Below are positions 53,090 through 64,000 of a stretch of DNA of 64,000 nucleotides, piece after piece. The DNA comes from Hyaloscypha bicolor E (Eukaryota > Ascomycota > Leotiomycetes > Helotiales > Hyaloscyphaceae). The stretch is from contig NW_020194518.1 of the NCBI RefSeq assembly GCF_002865645.1, positions 744,001-808,000 on the forward strand, given 5' to 3'. The notes beneath the pieces were generated by a model. It had not been told where the DNA came from and ran no database searches. It saw only the letters and a list, made by a program, of their open reading frames with translations. Position numbers and translations under genes: made by a program. Each line of letters opens with the position of its first letter. The first letter of the stretch is position 1.

Positions 53090-54898
53090 ATGGCCGGTCG
53101 TCAGCGAACCTTCGAGCTGATACCTACGACGCTGGCGAAGTCCCATGGCAACCAGCCGACTTATATGACCAGCAAACAGGTCAAGAAAGCATACCAGGAA
53201 GCGAATCGGGGACCGAGGATATCGAGAGCAGAGCAGCGCCGACTGGACGCCGAGGAGCTACAGAGGCAGAACAAGGAATATGAGAGGGAAAGAGTTGCAG
53301 CCAAAGCCAAAGCTGCCCGGGAGAAGAAGGCGGCAAAGGAAACTGCGGATAAGGAAGCCAGAAGGAGGATGAGGCTGCCGGAACCCAGTCGATTCGTACG
53401 AGCGAGCCAGCCTACAATATCGAAATTCGTCAGGGGTGGTAACAATGGGAAACGGTCGTGGCAGGAAATGAAGATGCATACTTTGGAGGAGGACTCAGAG
53501 GGTACATTGTCTGAGAGTGGGTTCGGGGAAAAGGACGATGCCCAACCTCCTGCAAAACGAGTTCCGGCTGAGGATGACTCGGAGGATGAATTTGGAGACT
53601 TTCCATCTCTATCGCAATCAGACCTGCTAGAGAAAATCGACAGTTCAATGGTATCTTTAAATGGTGCTGGAACAGGATCTCCGGCTGTGGTAGCAAAGCA
53701 ACCAGCCCTGCCACCCTGCCAAGAACCATCGCAAAGCCTGCCCGCGAGGAAATCTTCCGAAGATGAATACCCACTGGACAACTCACAACTTGTTGCGGAG
53801 ATGGTCAACACTCAGCTGCTGTCGGAGGCCGCGGAAGCAGTCCAAAGGTCGGATGGTACAGAACTCCCTGTGCCCAAGCAAACCACACCAAAGCCAACGC
53901 TTTCAAAGAAGCCACAGCAACAAGTGCAGCCAATTCCGAGGGACATTTTACCCAAACCGACAGATGCAAAAAACCAGAAGCTATCAGTATCCAGATCTGC
54001 AGACAGTAATAATGCCCGCACCAAACCTGCAAAGCCTACTGTGGTTTCTAGACCAGTTTTGCAAGAAGTATCCACCAATATGCCACCTCCACCAATCCCT
54101 CTCAAAGAGAAGAAGGCCATATCATTCGCACCATCGCCTCAAAAACATAGATCTCTACTCCAAATAACCACCAAAACGACCAACAAACCAAAACATATTA
54201 TTCCTCTATCAGGGACTCAAGTCTTCCTAGAAAATCATCTTGACGACTTCTTCCCCAGCCCGACCCAAGAAATCCGTGAGCTCCTCTCCGATGTAGACGA
54301 CCTTCCTTCAAACACACAAATAGCACGAGAGCTCAGTCCAGATTCCCCCAAGGAAGATTTGAACAGTTTGCCACCCAACAGAGCAACAATGAGATGGCCT
54401 AATCTGAAGCCTATAATAGAGGAGAACGAATTTGACAACTTGATATGCACTCAAGACCTCATTCTGTCTTCGCAAGAGCTTCTTGAGATCACGACGCCAA
54501 GTCGACCACCGCCAAAGTCACACGTTGAGCCCGAGCCAGTGAAACAAAAGCCAGTTCCGAGGCCAAAACCGAGATTTTTCGAAGAAAAAGATGATGACAT
54601 CCTTCATGCTGTATTACATGAGAGCAAGACGAACGCTATTCGGTCACATCGTCCAGCACCCCAAACAAGAGAGACGAAACGCCCCTTCTTTGAGGAAAAA
54701 GAAGATGATTTACTTGCGGCTGCTATTTACGAGAGTAAGATGATGGCGGGGAAGCAGCAGATGGTAAAGGTACCGCTAAAAGAGACGAATGAGAATGAGC
54801 GGAAAGAGAGGACGCTGAAAAGGAGAATTTCAAGCGCTTCGACGGACTATGGAGAGGATGAGTTTAGTGGGGAGGAGTGGGAATCGTTGGTGTTGTGA
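53090..54898 (+). CDS. Disordered protein with duplicated acidic motif, function unknown
   Basis: One exon; the first ATG of the frame is 53090, giving 602 residues. I do not recognise a named family. Residues about 40-105 form a charged, alanine/lysine/glutamate-rich helix that is probably a coiled coil. It is followed by SRFVRASQPTISKFVRG (about 107-123), which contains QPTISKFV, close to the PCNA-interacting consensus QxxIxxFF but with valine in the last position. The rest is proline/serine-rich with acidic clusters. Near the C-terminus a motif appears twice about 43 residues apart: FFEEKDDDILHAVLHESK and FFEEKEDDLLAAAIYESK. The last residues are acidic (EDEFSGEEWESLVL). A nuclear role is plausible but unproven. 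Confidence 0.75.
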   Translation: MAGRQRTFELIPTTLAKSHGNQPTYMTSKQVKKAYQEANRGPRISRAEQRRLDAEELQRQNKEYERERVAAKAKAAREKKAAKETADKEARRRMRLPEPSRFVRASQPTISKFVRGGNNGKRSWQEMKMHTLEEDSEGTLSESGFGEKDDAQPPAKRVPAEDDSEDEFGDFPSLSQSDLLEKIDSSMVSLNGAGTGSPAVVAKQPALPPCQEPSQSLPARKSSEDEYPLDNSQLVAEMVNTQLLSEAAEAVQRSDGTELPVPKQTTPKPTLSKKPQQQVQPIPRDILPKPTDAKNQKLSVSRSADSNNARTKPAKPTVVSRPVLQEVSTNMPPPPIPLKEKKAISFAPSPQKHRSLLQITTKTTNKPKHIIPLSGTQVFLENHLDDFFPSPTQEIRELLSDVDDLPSNTQIARELSPDSPKEDLNSLPPNRATMRWPNLKPIIEENEFDNLICTQDLILSSQELLEITTPSRPPPKSHVEPEPVKQKPVPRPKPRFFEEKDDDILHAVLHESKTNAIRSHRPAPQTRETKRPFFEEKEDDLLAAAIYESKMMAGKQQMVKVPLKETNENERKERTLKRRISSASTDYGEDEFSGEEWESLVL

Positions 54899-55423
54899 TT
54901 ACGTTTCTGTTTTCTTTATATGGTACTTTGCGTAAGGCAAGCATGGGTTGGATGGCAGCATTGGGAATTCTAGGCATAGCATGGAAGTGAAGCATGGTTG
55001 CATGGCAGCATTGGGGCGGAATGGAAAGGCATTGGTACTGTATATTTGGGAAAGGATTGCTGCATTGTTTCTTTGTATTGTTCGGAGCATTATAGAAGGT
55101 TAGGAAGGAAACGAAGATACCCATAGCATTTTCAGACGGAATGGCAAGTAGCATATGGAACGGCATATTCAGATCCAATGAGACTCGTTGCCAGTGAAGC
55201 ATTTGAGGCAGTAATTCGAAAGTCGACAATCTTTCATTCATTGCATAAAGTAAGAAGAGCCTCTCAATCGGTCTTGGGGTATGCTACTCTCATCGAAATA
55301 AACTAAAAACAAGAAATCCAACAGAAAACGGGATATCAAGGCTAGGCGTGATACCCAAGCAAACTATCTATTCTTCCCATATCATTCATCAAGTCATGAA
55401 TCATCTAGTCAATCATGAACCAT
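54899..55423. other. Convergent intergenic region
   Basis: About 520 bases. A 24-base segment ending ATGGCAGCATTGGG occurs twice (about 54943-54966 and 54993-55016) as an imperfect direct repeat. Otherwise nothing was recognised. Confidence 0.5.
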
Positions 55424-58400
55424 CTATCCGCGCACACAATTCATCAACGTCTCATTCCCTTGGATCAAGCTCGGGTTCTTCTCAGCGATGAACTTCACGG
55501 TTGCGATGACCTTCGCACGTGTGGGGATGTCGAGCTGCTCCACGGGGTCGCTGAGTACTGAAGTGAAGATTGGGAGGAGCTTCGGTGTTAATTCGATGAT
55601 TGAAGAGTTTTGTTGGGAGTCTAGCGGGTAGGGTTAGAGGTAAATATTAAAAGGACGAGAGGAGAAACTTACACAACCCAGCAATACAGTCGAAGATTGG
55701 GGTATTCTCTTCATAGTCTTCAGTCAATGGCAACAAGTCGACCATGACTGGGAGAATGTCGTCAACAGGAACCTTGTCTTGGTGAGCCATGATCATACGG
55801 GAAACACATCCACAAGCGTTGTCAAGTGTTCTGGCGCGGCGGGTCTGAAGGAGAGGCTCGAGCTTAGACAGGATGGTGTTGAAGCTGGGGAGATATGCGG
55901 CCGAATTGGTCGAGTGGAAGATTAAGAGGCCGATAGCATATGCGGCGTTTGACTTTGTCTCTGGGTCCTCGTCCGAGAGTCTGTGCAGGAGAAGCTTGAG
56001 AAGCACTTCGGTGAACGGAGCGACCCCGGCTCCCATGTTTTTCGTGCATTCTGCGATGACACCGACGGCTGTTGACCGCTCATAGTTGGTTTGCGAAGAG
56101 GCATACTTCATGACTGGCTTTTGGTAGATCTTCCACACTTCACTGAATTGAGAGCCGAGAGCCTTGGAGACACCAATAATCACATCAAGGGCGGTATCGA
56201 TGACAAGCCAATCATACTCGGATGATTCTTCATCGTCTAAGCCTTCGTGATCATCGTCATCGCCCATGTCTTGTTGGCAAGGATGAGCCTTCGAGATGAT
56301 CGCACCCATGGTGGTGGTCATGCTTTCTGCGAATTTGTCCTGAGTGAGGATGGCGGGCCCGCAAAGCTTCAGCGTGGCGGATACATTCCGATTTATATCG
56401 GTGACAACAGCACTACAAGTTTACATAGTCAGTAAACCTATCTCTTCATGTTGCAAGAAAACAAGGTAAAATTGATGGTTGATCAGAATGTTGATACGCG
56501 TTCGCAGCATTGGCAACTTGTGCCTCTGAGTGAGCTGGGTATAACGTCATGTTGTTCATCATTTCAAATGGAGGGAAGAAAAATTTGCAATGCATACCGA
56601 TCAACTTCGTCATCCCAGACGGAGAGCGTTGCAATTGAAACCACCTCGCCGAGCTTGAGGACCTCTTCAGAGGGTTGAGACTTGAGAGGCAAGCCTGGAG
56701 TCCATTTCTCTCCGGTGTGGTCCTCCATTAAGCCGAAAAGGCAGGCGTATGATCGCCACAAGGTACCTATAGCTGCTTTTCGTACTCCTTCGTACGAGTG
56801 TTCAACCAAGCCAACCGTGGTCTCGACAGTCTTCTCAAAATACGGCATAAAGTGCTGACGGGTGTTCGATAGGACATCTCCAAGCACTTCAACTGCAACT
56901 TCCTTCTCCAAGGCAACTGCAGTGACAGCCGTGAGATCATCCCAATCATCGTCGTCATCATCGTCTCCCATCTCATCGAGATCATCCGGAGCATCAGTTG
57001 CAGAGGCAACCTTCACCTTCTTCCCTGCAATAATGACCTCCTGGCCAAGAATGTCCTTTGCCTCTTCTCCCAATTCAACCTCAATGTCAGATTCCTCTTG
57101 CTCCAAACTCTCCATAAGGCCCTTAACCACACCGTCAAGAAAGGGTGTGAATTCTTCCTGATAGACTTTGGCAAGTGTGCTCCAAAGGATGTAACTGGTC
57201 TCCCGTAATCGAGGGTGTCCCAAGTGCAGTGCTTCCTCACTGGCTTGCATCAAGGGCTGAACGTATGGTTGGAAAGCCTTAGCACCAACAGCTGTAGCCA
57301 TGCTGCCCATAGAATCGCAAACGGTACCTCGAAGGTCAAGTTCTTCTGTGCTCTCCTTGAGGGTGACATACTCTGATAGAGCTTTCATTGTTGTCTCGAA
57401 GTATGGCAAGAAGGCGTCCATAGCAGAACCAGCGATAGATCCCATTGCACCAGCAGCACTTGCTTTGACATTAAGATCTGTGTGGCCGAGTAATCTACCA
57501 AGACGAGGGACCAGTTCAGGAATATATCCGACGATTGTTGCTTTATCAACACCTTCAGTTACTGAATCTAAGGCACTGCAAGATGCTTTCAAAATATCAA
57601 GATTCTTTTCCTGATCGGCTGCATTTGCTGCTTGGACGCTGGCAGAATCGAGGTTCTTAAGCAGTGCTGGGATGAGTTCAGCGTGATGCTTGCACAACTC
57701 TTCTGCAAGATCATCGGCTAGTCTTGCAACCCCATTGAGAGCAGCATTTCGGACACCAATCTCGGGGTCATTAAGAAGCTTCAGGACTATCGGCATCAAA
57801 GTGTCGAGCTGAGTCGCAATGAAGTCTGGAGCGCCTTCTACACACATGCCAAGTGCCAGAATGCCAGCTTGACGGTATTTGGGCTGCTCACTGTTGACAT
57901 ATTGTGGCAAAGCCGCCAAGAGCGGGACAACGACTTGACGCGGAGGCAGACTCGTAGCAAGCAGGTCCAAAAGGCCAAGGGCCGATTTGTGTGGAGTGAC
58001 ATCGTCATCATCTTCCTCGTCGTCAATTTCTGTTGCGATCTGCATGCTCTTCAAAGTCAGAGTCTCTCCCATGTCTCGGATAGCCTGGATCTTCATCTTT
58101 CGGTATCTGGCGCATTGCATCAAGAAAGAGAGAGCCTGTGACCTAGATTCGTCCGGAATATCGGTGTCCGCGGCGAGGTTGATCATGAATGTCAGAAGGT
58201 CTTTGAAATGCTTGTTCAGAAGAGCAGATTCGCAGCCAAGAAGTGTCTGGAAAACCTCGAATGCTTGCATAACACGTTCCTCATTTTGCTCATCCACCGA
58301 AGACTTCAAGACACCGACCATGCCAGGGAAGATCTCCACGAACCGGGCCAAGTTCTCTGGATCTTCATCCGGCTGGATTAACATGGCAACTCTGCTCAGG

Positions 58401-59007
58401 CACAGCATGGTATTGATGCGAACTTCAGCACTTTCTGGATCTTTGATAGTGTTGCTGAATAGCGAGAATAAACCAGGTAGTTTGTCTTCGAATGCATCAC
58501 CTGCTGTCTCTAGCAAGGAAAACAGAATAAAGATGCCGATTTCACGGTGTGCGACTTGCTTGGACGTGGCAGCCTGATGAAGGAGGCCCGGGAGCGACTC
58601 CCATTCACCATCCTCGAGATCATTTCCTGCAATAGAAGCAATCACACGGGCAGCAGAGTGCCTAACCAGGGGTTTCTCTTCGCTGAGGGTTGACTCCAAA
58701 AGCTTCTCACGAATCGCTGGCTTTTGGTCTGCCGGCAAGGAAGACCAATGTTTGGGGATCAAACGTTGAGCTTCGACGGCAGCCTGTTGGCGGAGTTCGG
58801 GGACATCATGAGATGTGAGGATGTGCAACAACCACAAGAGGGACTGAGGGTGAGGGTAGTAGGTCTTTCGCAGCTCTGTCGTTGCAGCCTTCACTCGGTT
58901 GGTGTCCGCTATTCAGATGTTAGCAGACTGAGCCTGGGTGGACATCGAAGCTTGGACGCACGAATTTGAATACTCTGCAAGAGCTCGAGGAATTTCTGTT
59001 GGTCCAT
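55424..59007 (-). CDS. PSE1: Importin beta-3 subunit, Pse1/Kap121 (importin-5)
   Basis: Four exons on the minus strand: 59007-58962, 58908-56598, 56412-55673 and 55620-55424, encoding 1097 residues. The introns are 53, 185 and 52 nt. The first exon is only 46 nt (MDQQKFLELLQSIQI), and the joins restore IPDTNRVKAATTELRK, WDDEVDRAVVTDINRN and AGLYSQQNSSI. The whole protein is helical HEAT repeats (for example LLNDPEIGVRNAALNGVARL). It has two acidic loops (DDDDDDWDDL near residue 660, and GDDDDHEGLDDEESSEYDW in exon 3), as in Kap121/importin-5. It carries ribosomal proteins, histones and other cargo into the nucleus under Ran-GTP control. Length agrees with the roughly 1090-residue family norm. 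Confidence 0.94.
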
Positions 59008-59161
59008 GTTGACCTGCTGTACGACTCCACGTTCGTACCAACAAGGGCGAGTATAAGGGATAGCACGATGATGTTTCGAGTTCAAGACATCGAACGCGAC
59101 GTGGAGGGGTTGCTGGAAAAAATAATAAAATAATTTCTTGAGCGCCTTAGCCAGCCAATTA

Positions 59162-60392
59162 ACCGATTTCCAAGGTCAATGCACACCCCAAGCGAATGCA
59201 CACCCTTTTCCCACCAAAACTACCCATTTTTAGACCTTAATAATTAAATAACTAATAAGTAGATTACCCTTAAAATTTCCATATTACTAGTTTCATATAT
59301 ATTAAATAAGACTATAATATAAAGTTTACGTAATATTACATATTACGTAATTAATATTAAGCTTAAAGCTTATAAATTACTAAGTTTAATATTATATAAA
59401 TAATTTCATAAATAAGATTAATAAATAAAAACTACTTAATTTTATATTAATAATATAGCTTATAAAATACATTTATTAAGAAGTTTTATTTATATACCTT
59501 TATAATAGAAAGATTTATTCAAAATAGTAATATTTTTAAAAATTTGTTTACTAATTATATTATAATAATTACTTTTTGATTTTTTAATAAAAACTATTAT
59601 TCTTTATATATTAAAAGAAAATGAAAGAAGAAGTATTTAATTATATAAGAGTTTATAATATATTTTGAATTTTAAAATTTATAACCTTAGTTTTTATTTA
59701 AAATAATTATATTATATTAAATAAAAGTATTATTTATAAAACAATTTATATAATATTATAAATTAATATATAAAGTATTAAAAGAATTAAATATATTATT
59801 AAAAATAAGCTTATATATATTCATATATTAAATAAAAAATCTAGTATTATTTTTATTAATTATATTATATTAATTATAAGGTTATATAAACATTTTATAT
59901 AATAGAATAGTAGCTTTAGATTAGTTTTATATAAGGTAACTTAGCTCTTTATTTTTTTGGTTTTTATTTCTTAATTTAATCTTTTTTTAAAAAAAAAATT
60001 TATAAAAAAAATTAAATATAAAACCAGAATTTTACAACTAATATACTATTCTATATGAAAATAATAGCCTTAATTTATAATTATATATAAGATAAAGTAA
60101 ACTTATAAAAATTAAGTTAAAAACATTTATAAATATAGAGATATTAAGTATTAAATTAAAGTATTTAAGATTCTTAAAATTTTATATAAAAGCCAAGTTT
60201 AAATAATCTTAAAATCTTAAAATATCTATATTTAAAACAAAATAAATACTCTATCTTCTCCTCTTTCCAAATATAAAAGAGTTATATTATTATCTTTAAT
60301 AGTTATTTAGTAAATAATTATTTAATATTATGTATTTGGCTAAGATTAGGGTGTGCATTCGCTTGGGGTGTGCATTGACCTTGGAAATCAGT
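59162..60392. mobile_element. AT-rich 1.23-kb TIR element with TA target duplication
   Basis: Terminal inverted repeats of about 44 bases (59162-59205 and 60349-60392) begin AC[C/T]GATTTCCAAGGTC and differ at one base only, a C/T change. Each contains the 11-mer AATGCACACCC twice in direct order. TA dinucleotides flank both ends (59160-59161, 60393-60394), the target duplication of Tc1/mariner-type elements. The interior is almost pure A+T with no readable frame. It is probably a non-autonomous or wholly RIP-degraded DNA transposon. It sits about 155 bases upstream of the PSE1 start codon. Confidence 0.85.
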
Positions 60393-60402
60393 TACGTAGC
60401 TA

Positions 60403-63069
60403 GAAGGGTTCACCCACCAACCGCCCAAACCCCCATTCCGCCCAACCAAAAAATCATCGCTTTTCATCATTAATTACAACACAACCAATTAATGAATTTT
60501 ATTGATTTCGACGCCATTTTAGTCGCATTTAGTCCCTCTTCAAATCTGGCACCATATCTATCAAGAAGAAACCGATTATCGACTACCCTAATAACCCTGA
60601 CAAGATACCGTATTACGAATACTTGGAAATAGCTTGGGAGGCCTATATTAACTCGAATAGGAAGCTATTAATACGAAAAGTAGCTAAATACTACAGGGTT
60701 AAATAGGAGACTCTGCGAGATCGAATTAATAGTAATATAATATATAAATAAGCGGCAGAACTATAGTAGTACCTGATTCTAATAAAAGAATAAATAATTA
60801 AATAATATATTATATAATTTAAGATTTAGGAATAGTCTCTAATAGTTTCCTAGATTCAGAAAATAGTAAAGAAGTTTTTAATTATAAAGGAAGATCTATA
60901 GAAAGTTGGAATTAACTAAATATAGAAATATCTTAAATATTATTTATAGCTTAAGGCTTAATTTATTACATTATTAGATAAAGATTAAGTTATCTTAAAA
61001 AATCTAAATTAAATTTAATAATTTTTTAAACTTTTCTAAACTATAAAAAATAAATATAATATTTATAATAATAATATATTTAATATAAATAAGAAAGATA
61101 TTATAATAGAAATATTAGTAAAACTTAAAATTATTTATTTCAAGAAATATAAAAAGATAAGAATAATATAATAAGGAAATAAAGAATAGGTATTATTAAT
61201 TAAATATATATCTTTAAATAAAAAAGTATTCTCTATATATATTATCTTTAAGGCCAAATAGCTTAATAAGGCTTAAATATAACGAATTTAGGAAAAATAA
61301 AAAGGAAACTTATATTATTTCTAATTAAAGTTAGATAAATAATAAGCTTTACCTTAAATAGTTTAAAATTGTTTTTAAATTAGAAACTATAAAGATTAAA
61401 AAAATAAAGTATTAAATACTACTTTTTAATAGCTATAAATCTCACTTAATATATTAAGTAGTTTTTTACTATTTAGAAAAGAAAATTATCTTACTTTATT
61501 TTCTTAACTATTTTATATATATCTTTTAATTATATAATATTAGTATTTCTGAATTACTTATAAATACTTATTATAAGATTCTTATAGAAAAGACTTAATA
61601 GGAAACTAGATATTCTATTAATAAACTTATGTTTTTAGAAATTCTTTATAAGATACGAATTTAAGCCTTTATTAAATATAATATTAAGAGATCTTAGGAA
61701 AAAATAAAGCTCTTTTTATTTAATTCTAAAGTTATAATTAGCTTACTTTTAATAATTATTCTATAATAAGAAGTAGCTAAAATAAAGGCACTTCTAAAAC
61801 CTCCTAATTAACTAACTATATTTAGATAACTAGCTCCCTTAATTATTAAAACTCCTATTAATATTAGTATTATTAAAGTTATTATTAAAGTATTTTTTAA
61901 GTCTAGCTTTAATAGCCTTAAAAGTATACTTGAAATAATTAATTTATTATAAGATTAATAGCTAAAAAATCTAGAGATTATAATTTAGAAGCTTAGTAAT
62001 TCTATTATTACTATAATTATAAAAATAGTTCTTACTAAAGAAATTAATTAAGAGCTTATTAAATTATCTAATTATTAAAAGATTTATAAGAAAGCTTTTA
62101 TAAAAGCCAAAGACAAGATTACTAATATAAGAGTCTTAAGCTTAAAAATAATAAATAAAATAATATGAATTAAAGCGAAATAAAAGAAAATAAAAGCAAA
62201 AGAGCTTATAAAGTAAAAGAGACTCAAGGCTATTTCAAAGTAGTAAAAAAGCCTTTATAATTAAATCTTAATTAAATTCAGGAAATAGAGCCCTAAAATC
62301 CTTTAGGAAATTAAAAATAATATAAATCTTAAGTATTAACTATTAATAGAAATAAGTTTATTAAAAGCTTTAAAAATATTAAGATATTATATAAAGAAAG
62401 TATTATTAGTAAGCTCTTTAATTAAGTATATCCTTCCTTATATTAAGTTTAATAATCTCTTTAATTTTCTTATAAAAGTATAATTAACTAATTTTCTTTC
62501 TTTTATACTTATAACTTCTTTCTATTTCCATTTTATTAAAACGAAGATCTCTAGTAAAGTAATTAATAAAACAAAAAATAAGGAGAGTAAAGGAGGTAAT
62601 TAATAAAGTAATTAAACCTTTAGAGACTCTTATAATTAGTAAATAAAAAAGTAAAAGAAAACTATTTTATAATAAAGTATTTATAAAGGGTTTAGCTAAT
62701 TAGAAGACATAGATATAATATAAATAAAATGGCTATTTTTGAGCTTTTTATAAACCGAAATTCGATTCTATATAATATCCCTGGGAAAGATACTTTAGTT
62801 CTAAGTAGCAAGTATAAGGTACCTGAATTTAGGCTTGTTTCTTTATTAAATACAAGTTACTAATTCTCTCTTATAGGATTACACTCGCACAAACTACCTT
62901 ATTTATAATTCTATTAATACTAATAGCTTTAGAAGGTATTAAGAAACTAATTTCGGTATTAAAGATCAAATTTTAATAGGAGTTTTAATAGTTATTAAGG
63001 AAGAATCAAAAATCGCGATTTTTTGGTTGGGCGGAATGGGGGTTTGGGCGGTTGGTGGGTGAACCCTTC
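60403..63069 (+). mobile_element. Degraded pogo/Fot1-like DNA transposon, 2.67 kb
   Basis: Perfect 53-base terminal inverted repeats (60403-60455 and 63017-63069) begin GAAGGGTTCACCCACCAACC and are flanked by TA (60401-60402, 63070-63071). A coding trace survives near the left end: the plus frame at 60617-60733 reads EYLEIAWEAYINSNRKLLI, then RKVAKYYRVK, a TAG, and ETLRDRIN. This is the N-terminal helix-turn-helix pattern of fungal pogo/Fot1-type transposases, and the TAG is a C-to-T product of CAG. The remaining 2.2 kb is very AT-rich with stops in all frames. The element is 10 bases from the previous one. Confidence 0.85.
60617..60733 (+). pseudogene. Transposase remnant, N-terminal helix-turn-helix
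   Basis: A 39-codon stretch with one TAG. The pattern R-K-V-A-x-x-Y-x-V, three positions, then T-L-R-D-R-I matches the psq/CENP-B-like DNA-binding start of pogo-type transposases. It is non-functional. Confidence 0.7.
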
Positions 63070-64000
63070 TAGCGTGGTTTTAGCGCGAAGGCAGGGCGGC
63101 CGCGCCAAACACGACTTTTGCCAACTTCCCCTTCATCAGCACCGTTGTCTTGCTTCACTTCACGAAATTTTATGTTGTGCCCAACTTCACTGGATATATG
63201 GGCCAACACTCTAGCTTTCCAAGATGGATTCTATTGAGTATTTCATTGAAAATCGCCAGTCCTTACTTGACCTTTACCATCGGGACCAACCGTACCTGGC
63301 TGGGTTTGATACCGCATCGCAATATTTTTGAGCAAGGCAAGCTCTCAAATCTCACGGGCACAAGAGTTACAAGTCACCGATATGCGATAAGACATACAAC
63401 TGGATAACTTCGAACTGGTGAATCGGACTCGCTGAAAATTTGCCTTCTCTGTTCTCAGCGTCACATCACATCACAGTCATAAAATGTCATCTAATTTCTT
63501 GCAATTATACACGCAGTACAGTGTTTATGGAGCTCATTTTCCGATTCTCACCGCGGTCTCTTTTATCAACTGCATCATTTGCAGCGAAAACCATTAATTA
63601 AGTTGTGTTTTTCCAACTGCTGCTTCATTTTGGGTTGGCTTGGCACGTCGAAATTTCACGATGGAACGGAACCCGGAGTTCGTGAGAAAGCCACTGTTTT
63701 CTGCACGCTTCCCGAAACAGAAAGGCGTTGCGGTGCCACGCGAACTTGCCCTTTGCGTCGAAGGCACAGGGGGCTTCGCTTGTTGGAAGGTGCGAGTGAA
63801 TTCCTTTCTCAGCACAATAGAATCCTAGCTTTCTATCGTTGCTTCCCCTCCTTACTACATCATCACCATCACCAACGCCGGGTAATTCTTTCCCTTCTGC
63901 AAATACTTTCAGCCCACATCTTCTTCTTGCAAGTGGAAGATTCCGCATCGAGAAGTTTTGACACGTTCATCCTGGAATCGCCAGCGATATTTACACATCC
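63070..64000. other. Right edge, no gene established
   Basis: Base composition returns to normal after the transposon. Short frames occur on both strands, including a 35-codon plus frame at 63224 (MDSIEYFIENRQSLLDLYHR) that could be a first exon, but no splice partner or family was recognised. The end of the window may be the 5' region of a gene lying to the right. Confidence 0.4.

Noticed and set aside
53161..53811. 216-codon minus-strand frame opposite the PIP-box-like protein gene
   Set aside because: Serine/alanine-rich antisense shadow of a coding region.
63224..63331. 35-codon frame at the right edge as a gene
   Set aside because: It stops quickly and I found no convincing continuation; kept only as a note on the edge region.

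Overview
The window is fungal nuclear DNA. The genes carry short GT-AG introns, mostly about 46-70 nt, and many encode long serine-rich disordered proteins. The recognisable families (a Cdc11/SnaD-type scaffold, Kcs1, Eme1, Crh-type GH16, Dcw1/Dfg5-type GH76) point to a filamentous ascomycete (Pezizomycotina). Leotiomycetes is my guess from protein flavour, not a proven placement. AT-rich tracts at the left edge and at 59-63 kb look like DNA degraded by repeat-induced point mutation (RIP).

Layout. 0-3 kb: AT-rich edge, two long palindromes and a broken F-box-like gene. 3-14 kb: an FAD/NAD(P) oxidoreductase, the ALG2 mannosyltransferase, a peroxisomal enoyl-CoA hydratase/isomerase, and a large leucine-rich septation-network scaffold (Cdc11/Nud1 type). 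14-26 kb: a long disordered orphan protein with a PP1-docking-like motif, the inositol pyrophosphate kinase Kcs1, and the Holliday-junction nuclease subunit Eme1. 27-29.4 kb: a mitochondrial HTD2-like dehydratase, divergent from a decayed kinase-like gene. 30-38.4 kb: two Myb/SANT proteins pointing away from each other across 6.3 kb without a recognisable gene. 40.9-45 kb: a convergent pair of GPI-type cell-wall enzymes (GH16 Crh and GH76). 46-55 kb: a large conserved fungal protein of unknown function, Dom34/Pelota, an aldo-keto reductase with a 13-nt exon, and a disordered protein with a duplicated acidic motif. 55.4-59 kb: importin beta-3 (Pse1/Kap121). 59.16-63.07 kb: two abutting AT-rich elements with perfect or near-perfect terminal inverted repeats and TA target duplications; the second keeps a trace of a pogo/Fot1-like transposase.

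Most genes are housekeeping and unlinked in function, as is usual in a eukaryote. The two coherent groupings are the cell-wall pair and the two Myb/SANT genes. Exon joins were placed by hand from splice consensus plus reading-frame continuity and family knowledge. Each multi-exon model given below sums to whole codons. No tRNA, rRNA or CRISPR was seen. I found no clearly new biological system. The most notable items are the twin terminal-inverted-repeat elements whose GC-rich ends escaped the decay of their interiors, the two pseudogenes, the 13-nt exon, and unreported-looking repeats in the long Myb-Myb spacer.
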